Shown piece by piece: positions 1 through 5,234 of a stretch of 11,578 nucleotides of DNA; the first letter of the stretch is position 1; the number at the start of each line of letters is the position of its first letter. Source of the stretch: JAAYRQ01 sp035647235 (GTDB lineage Bacteria > Bacillota > Syntrophomonadia > Syntrophomonadales > Syntrophomonadaceae); assembly GCA_964514235.1 (NCBI GenBank), contig CAZEPV010000033.1, positions 1-11,578 of the forward strand, written 5' to 3'. The position numbers were made by a program, and so were the translations under genes. Under the pieces are notes generated by a model. That model ran no database searches. It saw nothing but the letters and a program-made list of their open reading frames with translations, and had not been told where the DNA came from.

Positions 1-73
1 TGGATGATGGGACTTGAACCCACGGCCCCCAGAGCCACAATCTGGTGCTCTAGCCACCTGAGCTACACCCACC
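1..73 (-). tRNA. tRNA-His (anticodon GTG), partial at left edge
   Basis: The minus strand folds as a tRNA. The anticodon stem is CCAGA/TCTGG around the loop TTGTGGC, which gives anticodon GTG. The T-loop is TTCAAGT on a GTGGG/CCCAT stem, and the D-stem is GCTC/GAGC. The acceptor 5' strand GTGGGTG pairs in register with the six visible 3' bases. The pairing predicts that position 72, the discriminator and CCA lie just outside the window. An extra G precedes position 1 (base 73), as expected of the G-1 identity base of tRNA-His. It is the third gene of the Gly-Arg-His operon. Confidence 0.93.
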
Positions 74-96
74 GCATATTAAACTTATACAATTAA

Positions 97-173
<77 letters not shown>

Positions 174-187
174 TAATCTAAAATAAA

Positions 188-261
188 TGGAGCGGGTGAA
201 GGGAATCGAACCCTCGCAACCAGCTTGGAAGGCTGGGGCTCTACCACTGAGCTACACCCGC
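188..261 (-). tRNA. tRNA-Gly (anticodon TCC)
   Basis: Complete cloverleaf on the minus strand. The acceptor GCGGGTG pairs with CACCCGC, the anticodon stem is CCAGC/GCTGG around CTTCCAA (anticodon TCC, reading GGA/GGG), and the T-loop is TTCGATT. CCA is encoded. It is the first gene of the operon, with its 5' end about 5 bp after the start site predicted from the promoter at 273-301. Confidence 0.97.
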
Positions 262-272
262 CCGCAAAGTGT

Positions 273-301
273 ATTATACATCTTTTAAGAAATCATTTCA
301 A
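273..301 (-). promoter_or_regulatory. SigA-type promoter of the Gly-Arg-His tRNA operon
   Basis: Minus strand TTGAAA (296-301), a 17-bp spacer, then a perfect TATAAT (273-278). Transcription should start near 266, just ahead of tRNA-Gly. The same two boxes and spacing recur before tRNA-Leu (6066-6094), which supports both calls. Confidence 0.85.
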
Positions 302-415
302 GCAATAAATTAATAAAAGACTATACGACCAAAAAATGATATTCCCAATATTATTAGTAGTATGAACTAGCTAGCGAATTATTAAACACACAAATTTTTT
401 AAAACTATGTTAAAA

Positions 416-421
416 TATAAT
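416..421 (+). promoter_or_regulatory. candidate -10 box for the ccdA-like gene
   Basis: TATAAT at 416-421 sits in an AT-rich stretch; no convincing -35 box lies 16-18 bp upstream (only T-rich sequence near 393-400). A start near 428 would leave a leader of about 27 nt holding the ribosome site AGAGGAGG (439-446). The box lies downstream of the alternative ATG at 407, which argues against that start. Confidence 0.4.
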
Positions 422-454
422 ATCCTTACACCCCTAATAGAGGAGGCATATATA

Positions 455-1141
455 ATGGAAGCATGGTTTAATCAAGTAGTACCTAATTTTTTAGCTTCTT
501 TTTCAGTATATGGTTATATTCTAGTATTTGTAGCAGGTATAATTACCAGCATAACTCCTTGTAATGTTAGTATGATTCCAATCATTATTGGCCACGTAGG
601 TGGCATGAAGGCTGGTAAAACTGAAGGCTTTTTATTGTCCCTATTTTTCAGTCTAGGTACTGCAACTACTTTTATGATATTGGGCTTAATTATAGCTGCA
701 GTTGGGGGCATTTTCGGCGTAGCTCAAAGCGTAATTTACTACTTTGTGGCCTTCATATGTGTCCTCATTGGCCTTAACCTTATGGGAGTATTTACCCTGA
801 ATTTTTCTTATGGTGATGGATTACTTAATCGTCTGGGCAAACAAGAAGGATATGGGGGCAGCTTTATTTTAGGCTTAGTAATGGGACTGGCAGGTTCCCA
901 ATGTGGAACCCCTATTATGTTCGCCATTTTATCCATAGCGCTAGCTAGTGGGCAAATAATATATGGGGCAACTTTGCTCTTTGTCTATGCTTTAGGTAGG
1001 GCCGTTCCTATAATAGCTATCGGAACTTTTACTGGAATTATTAAACGCATGGATTTGTTTGCTAAATCAAGTCTAGTTTTGGATAAAGTAGCGGGAATCA
1101 TGATATTAATGGTAGGCCTATATTTTGCTTGGATAGCCTGA
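455..1141 (+). CDS. CcdA-family transmembrane thiol-disulfide transporter
   Basis: CcdA proteins carry reducing equivalents from cytoplasmic thioredoxin across the membrane to extracytoplasmic thiol proteins, such as those of cytochrome c assembly or spore maturation. The product is 228 aa, close to the family's usual size, and nearly all hydrophobic, with about six membrane segments. Two half-repeats each carry the redox cysteine next to a proline motif: ITPCNVSMIP (Cys36) in the first segment and GSQCGTPI (Cys150) in the fourth. A third cysteine, Cys102, is not in a conserved position I know. The start at 455 is chosen because AGAGGAGG lies 8 nt before it; an in-frame ATG at 407 would add 16 residues but has no ribosome site and precedes the likely -10 box. 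No thioredoxin-like, ResB or cytochrome c partner lies nearby, so the acceptor is unknown. The family call is firm; the exact role is not. Confidence 0.87.
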   Translation: MEAWFNQVVPNFLASFSVYGYILVFVAGIITSITPCNVSMIPIIIGHVGGMKAGKTEGFLLSLFFSLGTATTFMILGLIIAAVGGIFGVAQSVIYYFVAFICVLIGLNLMGVFTLNFSYGDGLLNRLGKQEGYGGSFILGLVMGLAGSQCGTPIMFAILSIALASGQIIYGATLLFVYALGRAVPIIAIGTFTGIIKRMDLFAKSSLVLDKVAGIMILMVGLYFAWIA

Positions 1142-1149
1142 TTTGGATA

Positions 1150-1178
1150 TTGACTTAATCTTTTCTGGATGTTATCAT
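1150..1178 (+). promoter_or_regulatory. SigA-type promoter of tRNA-Pro
   Basis: TTGACT (1150-1155), a 17-bp spacer and TATCAT (1173-1178). Each box is one base from consensus. The predicted start near 1185 lies a few bases before the tRNA. The -35 box begins only 8 bp after the ccdA-like stop codon. Confidence 0.8.
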
Positions 1179-1190
1179 ATGAAAGGTCGT

Positions 1191-1267
1191 CGGGGCGTGG
1201 CGCAGTTTGGGAGCGCGTCTGATTTGGGATCAGAAGGTCGCAGGTTCAAATCCTGTCGCCCCGACCA
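1191..1267 (+). tRNA. tRNA-Pro (anticodon TGG)
   Basis: Complete cloverleaf on the plus strand. The acceptor CGGGGCG pairs with CGCCCCG, the anticodon stem is TCTGA/TCAGA around TTTGGGA (anticodon TGG, which can read all CCN codons), and the T-loop is TTCAAAT. The discriminator is A and CCA is encoded. It stands alone between its own promoter (1150-1178) and terminator (1274-1297). Confidence 0.97.
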
Positions 1268-1273
1268 TTAAAT

Positions 1274-1297
1274 AACCTCGTAATGACGGGGTTTTTT
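1274..1297 (+). terminator. rho-independent terminator after tRNA-Pro
   Basis: AACCTCG (1274-1280) pairs with CGGGGTT (1287-1293) with one G-T pair and a 6-nt loop. The run of T continues to 1297, and after one G more T follow to about 1305. It sits 6 bp after the tRNA and would also stop read-through from the ccdA-like gene. Confidence 0.85.
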
Positions 1298-1422
1298 GTT
1301 TTTTCTGCCTGGCATACTTTTGGGAATACCCGCCCCATTTCCTCACAAAAACCGAATCACACCCACACCCACTAACCCGATTATATTAATTTTAGCCAAT
1401 TATAATCAATTTTGTATATGTA

Positions 1423-1449
1423 ACATCTTTCCATATTAAGCATAGTATA
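1423..1449 (+). promoter_or_regulatory. sigma-K-like promoter of the DNRLRE gene
   Basis: CATAGTATA at 1441-1449 matches the -10 consensus CATAnnnTA of the mother-cell factor sigma-K. An AC (1423-1424) lies 16 bp upstream, the expected -35 core and spacing. A start near 1455 would come just before the ribosome site GGAAGGAG (1467-1474). The -35 core is short and the region is AT-rich, so chance is possible; the fit with the downstream product raises confidence. Confidence 0.5.
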
Positions 1450-1483
1450 TCTTAGATTCTTTTAATGGAAGGAGTGAAGTTAA

Positions 1484-2095
1484 ATGTCTTCCTGCTGCAC
1501 GCTTAATAGCATTACTTTTACACCTGTACAGGATGCATATGTAGCAGAATTCTATCCCGATACTAATTTTGGTGATTCCCCTTATTTATTCACTAACCGT
1601 TTCCAGGGTTGTGGAGATATTTATAGGACCTATCTTCAATTTGATTTATGCAGTCTAATATGTAATTCTGTTCCTCCCAATAGCTGTATTAGGCATGCTA
1701 CCCTGTGGTTTCCCATCTGCAGAAATGAAGTACCAGAATGTGATAATGAACTTTATGCAGTCCGAGTCTTACAAAACTGGTTCGAATCAGATGTTACTTG
1801 GAATAACCAACCAATTACAGCTTTAACTCCAGATGGCTACACTGTCATCACACCTTCAGATGACTGGGTTTATATGGATATAACTGATTTGGTAAATTGG
1901 TGGTATTCTGGCTATTATCCCAATTTCGGATTACTACTTAGATGTGATGAAGATATTGATAGTCTAATTAGCTTTTTTAGTCATGAATACTCCAACAGTG
2001 ATTATTGGCCTAGATTAACTGTCTGGTACACTGTAAACTGTTGCTGTTCACTACCTTGTAATTGTGGTACACCTAGTTGCAATAATCCCGATTAA
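1484..2095 (+). CDS. cysteine-rich DNRLRE-domain protein, probable spore-surface protein
   Basis: The 203-aa product is one DNRLRE-type beta-sandwich domain (about 10-182), a fold known from secreted and cell-surface proteins. Family signatures are visible: the opening DAYVAEFYPDTNFGDSP (17-33), YRTYLQFDL (47-55), the core VTWNNQP (104-110), and WVYMDITDLVNWW followed by FGLLLR. There is no signal peptide, anchor or sorting motif, so it is not exported in the usual way. It has 15 cysteines: a pair at 4-5, several inside the domain, and a C-terminal cluster with CCC at 186-188 and C192, C194 and C199. Such tails resemble cross-linked spore coat or exosporium proteins. Together with the sigma-K-like promoter, this suggests synthesis in the mother cell and deposition on the spore. 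The start is backed by GGAAGGAG 9 nt upstream. The domain call is firm; the spore role is inference. Confidence 0.78.
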   Translation: MSSCCTLNSITFTPVQDAYVAEFYPDTNFGDSPYLFTNRFQGCGDIYRTYLQFDLCSLICNSVPPNSCIRHATLWFPICRNEVPECDNELYAVRVLQNWFESDVTWNNQPITALTPDGYTVITPSDDWVYMDITDLVNWWYSGYYPNFGLLLRCDEDIDSLISFFSHEYSNSDYWPRLTVWYTVNCCCSLPCNCGTPSCNNPD

Positions 2096-2103
2096 TATAA
2101 ATT

Positions 2104-2140
2104 AAAAAAGCTGCTCTAGCATTTAAGTTAGAGCAGCTTT
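2104..2140. terminator. shared terminator between converging DNRLRE and slipin genes
   Basis: A perfect 12-bp stem pairs AAAGCTGCTCTA (2107-2118) with TAGAGCAGCTTT (2129-2140) around a 10-nt loop. Read leftward it is followed by six T (plus-strand A at 2104-2109), a strong terminator for the slipin gene ending at 2152. Read rightward only three T follow, so it is weaker for the DNRLRE gene. Confidence 0.85.
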
Positions 2141-2151
2141 CTGCCTATATC

Positions 2152-2961
2152 TTATTTTAAATAAGAAGGTCCTTCATTGTCATCCTTGGGCTCAGAAGAT
2201 CTATTAGAACTAGGAAATAATTTCTGAATTTCCATAGGAATAGGAAAGAGTATGGTAGTATTCTGCGAATTAGATATTTCGGATAGAGATCTGAACATTC
2301 TAAGGGTTAGACTTCCCTCAGCTTCAGCTAAGATATTGGCAGCTTCAGCTAATTTTACTGAGGCTTGTCTTTCCCCCTCAGCTTGGATGACTGCAGCCCT
2401 TCTATCCCGTTCTGCTTGGGCTTGACGGGCAATGGCTCTTTGCATTTCTGTAGGTAGGACCACATCTTTGATTTCGACTGACACGACTTTGATTCCCCAG
2501 GGGTCGGTCGCTTCATCTACTATTTTCTGAATAGTTTGGTTAAGCTCTTCCCTTTCTGATAATAGCTGGTCAAGTTCAGCAGTTCCAGCCACACTTCTTA
2601 AAGTAGTTTGGGCTAATTGGCTAGTAGCATCATGGTATCTTTCCACATTCACTATAGCCTTGTCTGCATTCATTACCCGATAGTAAAGTACCGCATTAAC
2701 TTTAGTAGTTACGTTATCCCTAGTAATAACTTCTTGGGGGGGTACATCATAAACAATAACCCGCAAGGAGACCCGTTCAATCTTATCAATAATAGGAATA
2801 ATAAAGATTAATCCCGGTCCTTTAACCCCGACTAAGCGCCCTAAACGAAACAATACCGCCCTTTCATATTCGGGAATTATTTTTATCGCTGTGGCCAAAA
2901 TCGCTACCAATAGAACAATTACTACAAACCAGTCCATCAATAGACCAATAAATGACATCAT
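2152..2961 (-). CDS. slipin (stomatin-like SPFH membrane protein)
   Basis: Stomatin-type proteins oligomerise on the inner face of the membrane and scaffold lipid domains; slipins usually pair with NfeD proteases. The 269-aa product has one N-terminal membrane segment (about 10-29), then the SPFH domain opening with EYERAVLFRLGRL and GPGLIFIIP. The typical region DVVLPTEMQRAIARQAQAERDRRAAVIQAEGE (166-197) leads into a helical, coiled-coil-prone stretch, and the last 20 residues are polar and probably loose. It begins 12 bp after nfeD; its ribosome site AAGGAGG overlaps the nfeD stop codon, so translation is probably coupled. Two ATG codons stand in tandem; the first is chosen because it lies 7 nt from the site. 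Loss of nfeD translation should lower slipin output. Confidence 0.93.
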   Translation of the reverse strand: MMSFIGLLMDWFVVIVLLVAILATAIKIIPEYERAVLFRLGRLVGVKGPGLIFIIPIIDKIERVSLRVIVYDVPPQEVITRDNVTTKVNAVLYYRVMNADKAIVNVERYHDATSQLAQTTLRSVAGTAELDQLLSEREELNQTIQKIVDEATDPWGIKVVSVEIKDVVLPTEMQRAIARQAQAERDRRAAVIQAEGERQASVKLAEAANILAEAEGSLTLRMFRSLSEISNSQNTTILFPIPMEIQKLFPSSNRSSEPKDDNEGPSYLK

Positions 2962-2973
2962 TCCTATTCCTCC

Positions 2974-4317
2974 TTATTTATCTTCTTTATCTTCTTTATC
3001 CACTTTAACTATTAACAAAAGAGCTTGGCGGGCTACTACCTTTACACTAGTTCCCGCAGGTATAGTGGAACCATCTTCCGATATAGCCTGCCAGATTTCG
3101 CCTTTAACCCTTATTTGTCCAGAAGGGTTCAATTCGCTTATTGTTAGTGCTTTTTGTTTTATAAATTCATCTGTCCCATGTACAGGACTTAACTTTCTTA
3201 GTCGCCAGATACCAGCTAACATAACCGATACTAAGCCAGCACCGACTACACCTACACCAAATGCCATAATTTTAAAGGTACCAAACCAAGTAGACGGCAT
3301 CATGGGTTCTATAGGTATAAACATTATACCCAAAACTATACTGATTACACCACCTGCAGCCAAAACACCAAAGGTCGGGGTAAAGGCCTCAGCAATTAAT
3401 AAACCTACGCCTAATAGTAACAATAAGCCCGCAGCTAAATTAACTTCAAAGGTACCTATTCCATATAAACCTAAAATTAGACATATGGCTCCTAAAACCT
3501 CAGGCAGAAAGAAACCAGGTGAATTAAAGCCGATAATTAAGCCATAAACACCTAACATGAGCAGGATAACCGCAATAGTAGGATTGCTCAGGGTATTAGT
3601 CAATTTCTCATCAATAATTTTTTCTATAAAATTAATTTGGGCATTGGCGGTATTCAATAAAATAGCCTTATTATTTACCATTACTTCTAGACCATCTACT
3701 TGCAAAAGTAAATCTTCCAGATTAGGGGCATTATACTCCACAATCTTGTTTTCTAAAGCTTCCTCAGCATTTAAGGATAAGTTTTCCGTAACAAAACGTT
3801 CCGCGATATCCCCCGACCTACCGTTGTTTTCAGCTACATTCTTCATATGGGCTGCCAAAAAGTTAATAGTCTTATCATCAGCCGCTTGCGGAGAATCTCC
3901 AGGGGTTGACATAGTAACTGGCATGGCTGCGCCACAGGTCGTGCCAGGTGTCATTGCAGCTACATGGCCACTGATTAAAATAAAAGTTCCCGCAGATGCC
4001 GCAATCCCACCTTTAGGATTTACATAAGTAATAACGGGAACATTAGATGATGATATGGCTTTAATTATATCTAAAGTCGAATTAACCAAACCACCAGGTG
4101 TGTTGAGAATAATAACTATAGCATCAGCATTATATTGCTCTGCCACATTAATAGCCCGATTAATATATTGGAAAGTTCCAGCAGTCACCATATCTTCAAC
4201 TAGGACTGTATAGACTAAGGGTTCACTTTCTTCCTGGGCCAATAAAAAGCAAGGTGTGTTAAGTAAAAAAGCCATAATCAATAAAATAAAAGCTATTTTT
4301 TTATAATTAATTTTCAT
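2974..4317 (-). CDS. NfeD-family membrane serine protease (long form, ClpP-like domain)
   Basis: Long-form NfeD proteins are membrane proteases; the archaeal relative PH1510-N cleaves the C-terminus of its partner stomatin. The 447-aa product has a signal-like hydrophobic start (about 7-27), a ClpP-like domain (about 34-215), roughly five membrane segments (about 246-371) and a C-terminal NfeD OB-fold domain (about 385-438, with GQIRVKGEIWQA). The likely catalytic pair is Ser108 in GGIAASAGT and Lys149 in DDKTINF. Their spacing of 41 residues equals that of Ser97-Lys138 in PH1510-N, so the enzyme should be active. The start has a modest ribosome site (AGGGG, 6 nt away). It is first in the operon with slipin, whose C-terminus is the natural candidate substrate. 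It ends in an acidic-basic KEDKEDK tail encoded by a tandem repeat. Confidence 0.93.
   Translation of the reverse strand: MKINYKKIAFILLIMAFLLNTPCFLLAQEESEPLVYTVLVEDMVTAGTFQYINRAINVAEQYNADAIVIILNTPGGLVNSTLDIIKAISSSNVPVITYVNPKGGIAASAGTFILISGHVAAMTPGTTCGAAMPVTMSTPGDSPQAADDKTINFLAAHMKNVAENNGRSGDIAERFVTENLSLNAEEALENKIVEYNAPNLEDLLLQVDGLEVMVNNKAILLNTANAQINFIEKIIDEKLTNTLSNPTIAVILLMLGVYGLIIGFNSPGFFLPEVLGAICLILGLYGIGTFEVNLAAGLLLLLGVGLLIAEAFTPTFGVLAAGGVISIVLGIMFIPIEPMMPSTWFGTFKIMAFGVGVVGAGLVSVMLAGIWRLRKLSPVHGTDEFIKQKALTISELNPSGQIRVKGEIWQAISEDGSTIPAGTSVKVVARQALLLIVKVDKEDKEDK
2977..3000 (-). repeat. 9-bp tandem repeat encoding the NfeD tail
   Basis: On the minus strand GATAAAGAA occurs twice and then GATAAA directly before the TAA stop: 2.7 copies encoding DKE-DKE-DK. 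Gain or loss of a unit stays in frame and changes only tail length. Confidence 0.85.
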
Positions 4318-4346
4318 AAAATACCCCTACATCTTTATAAATTTTT

Positions 4347-4363
4347 TAATATTAATAATATTA
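4347..4363. repeat. duplicated TAATATTA in the nfeD leader
   Basis: The 8-bp palindrome TAATATTA occurs twice (4347-4354 and 4356-4363), one base apart, inside the predicted nfeD leader. It may be only AT-rich spacer, or a protein site next to the dyads further upstream. Confidence 0.6.
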
Positions 4364-4364
4364 T

Positions 4365-4381
4365 GTACAATCTATTTGTAC
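4365..4381. promoter_or_regulatory. operator-like inverted repeat at the nfeD start site
   Basis: GTACAA and TTGTAC form a perfect 6-bp inverted repeat around TCTAT. It covers the predicted transcription start (about 4373) and touches the -10 box, the usual place for a repressor site. No regulator gene lies in the window. Confidence 0.45.
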
Positions 4382-4408
4382 TATATGAAAATTTGGAATT
4401 ATGGGCAA
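4380..4408 (-). promoter_or_regulatory. candidate promoter of the nfeD-slipin operon
   Basis: Minus strand TTGCCC (4403-4408), a 17-bp spacer and TATAGT (4380-4385). The -10 box is one base from consensus and the -35 box two. The leader would be about 55 nt. No sigma-W-like promoter, which drives the related operon in Bacillus subtilis, was recognised. Confidence 0.5.
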
Positions 4409-4432
4409 CCCAATGGAATTAAAATTTTCATA
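4384..4432. repeat. large interrupted dyad between the NERD gene and nfeD
   Basis: TATGAAAATTT (4384-4394) is the exact reverse complement of AAATTTTCATA (4422-4432). Nearly the same centre carries a second symmetry, TGGG/CCCA around CAA (4402-4412). Between them TGGAATTA occurs twice in direct orientation (4394 and 4414), exactly 20 bp apart. The right arm overlaps the NERD stop codon, and the candidate nfeD -35 box lies in the middle. As RNA from the NERD gene it could form a 3' stem, but no T-run follows, so a normal terminator is unlikely. Confidence 0.7.
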
Positions 4433-5087
4433 CACTTTTGTTCATCAACTGAATTTGTTCAGATATTTTAGAAACTAGTTGGGGATCGATGGCCCTTCTG
4501 CCGTTATTGTATTGCTTGATATATTTAATAATTTCCCGACGATGTAATATAGGGATATCTATCCTGCTATTGTGGTTATAGCGGAATCTCAAACGATCAC
4601 ACGACAGTACCAGAATACCTTGGGTAGGGAGATTTCTCACTCCTACTTTACGATAAAGAAAACCATTTAAGCGATATTCATGAGAGTTAACTTGACTAAT
4701 CGGGTTATTGATTACCTTCGAATAACCATTTCTTTTATGTAAAAGCCAATTATTTTTTTCATCAATATCGAGCAAACCACCCCGTTCCCCACCATAATTT
4801 TTAGTCTCAATATGGAAAATACCATTTGGAGCCACTACAACTGTATCGAATTCATTAGTGCGTTCTATGTCGGGACCTAATTTAATATTATGAAAGATTT
4901 TATAACGCTTATCATGTTTTTCTAACCCCTTTAGGGTTGCCTGTACCTTACGTTCCCCTTTGTTTCCGCTTTCTTTAATTAAAGTACGGATTTTTTGCCT
5001 TTTTTTCTTTCTCAAAGTACATATACTGTAGGCAGCTAGCCCCATAACTAATAAAATAGGACTAGCCAAAATTACGAATTTTAGCAT
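4428..5087 (-). CDS. membrane-anchored NERD-domain protein (putative nuclease)
   Basis: NERD is a nuclease-related domain with a PD-(D/E)XK-like fold; few members have a known biochemical role. The 219-aa product has one N-terminal membrane segment (about 4-23), a strongly basic stretch (26-37) and then the domain (about 40-170). The expected acidic core is intact: GERKV with Glu45, NEFD with Asp81, and IETK with Glu94 and Lys96. The basic stretch after the segment suggests the domain faces the cytoplasm. The rest (about 171-219) shows no second domain I recognise; in particular there is no helicase, kinase or zinc finger fusion. The ribosome site GAGG is about 10 nt from the start, rather far. 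It lies 110 bp upstream of nfeD in the same direction, but nfeD has its own candidate promoter, so joint transcription is uncertain. Confidence 0.85.
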   Translation of the reverse strand: MLKFVILASPILLVMGLAAYSICTLRKKKRQKIRTLIKESGNKGERKVQATLKGLEKHDKRYKIFHNIKLGPDIERTNEFDTVVVAPNGIFHIETKNYGGERGGLLDIDEKNNWLLHKRNGYSKVINNPISQVNSHEYRLNGFLYRKVGVRNLPTQGILVLSCDRLRFRYNHNSRIDIPILHRREIIKYIKQYNNGRRAIDPQLVSKISEQIQLMNKSV

Positions 5088-5131
5088 AAATATAATTCCT
5101 CACTTGGATGTTTTTTTTAATTCTAATACCT

Positions 5132-5140
5132 ATTATAACA
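5132..5140 (-). promoter_or_regulatory. candidate extended -10 promoter of the NERD gene
   Basis: Minus strand TGTTATAAT fits the extended -10 form TGnTATAAT; no -35 box is evident, which such promoters tolerate. The start would be near 5125. An imperfect inverted repeat (CCTATTAT/ATATTAGG with one mismatch, 5129-5150) overlaps the box. Confidence 0.45.
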
Positions 5141-5218
5141 AAATATTAGGCTATAATTTAAAATATCGATAAAAATACTCCTAAATTAGCCTTTCTGGAA
5201 AGAAAGATTTGACTATTA

Positions 5219-5227
5219 TGATATACT
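5219..5227 (+). promoter_or_regulatory. candidate extended -10 promoter of the hydrolase gene
   Basis: TGATATACT (5219-5227) fits TGnTATAAT with one mismatch. It would start transcription at about 5234-5235, on the predicted ATG itself, making a leaderless message. TTGACT at 5209-5214 is a tempting -35 box but has no -10 box at 16-18 bp. Confidence 0.35.
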
Positions 5228-5234
5228 TTACAAT

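Noticed and set aside
367..374. CTAGCTAG palindrome upstream of the CcdA-like gene as an operator
   Set aside because: Eight bases only, not placed at the promoter, and a similar string occurs inside the gene near 945.
407..454. A longer form of the CcdA-like protein starting at ATG 407
   Set aside because: No ribosome site precedes it and it lies upstream of the likely -10 box; AGAGGAGG fits ATG 455.
1320..1380. C-rich stretch with CACCCACACCCAC as a repeat array or regulatory RNA
   Set aside because: Only a short imperfect repetition with no stable hairpin or conserved RNA motif that I recognise; nothing else is visible in the spacer 1306-1420.
2891..3547. A 218-codon open frame on the plus strand opposite slipin and nfeD
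   Set aside because: It is antisense to two clear genes, rich in Pro, Thr, Ile and Asn, has no ribosome site and resembles no family; it is a shadow. The same holds for the plus-strand frame at 3557-4027.
4384..4432. The large dyad as an ordinary terminator of the NERD gene
   Set aside because: The stem is AT-rich with a big interior gap and no T-run follows on the minus strand.
5209..5214. TTGACT as the -35 box of the hydrolase gene
   Set aside because: No acceptable -10 box lies at 16-18 bp; TACAAT is at only 14 bp, and correct spacing falls on the start codon.
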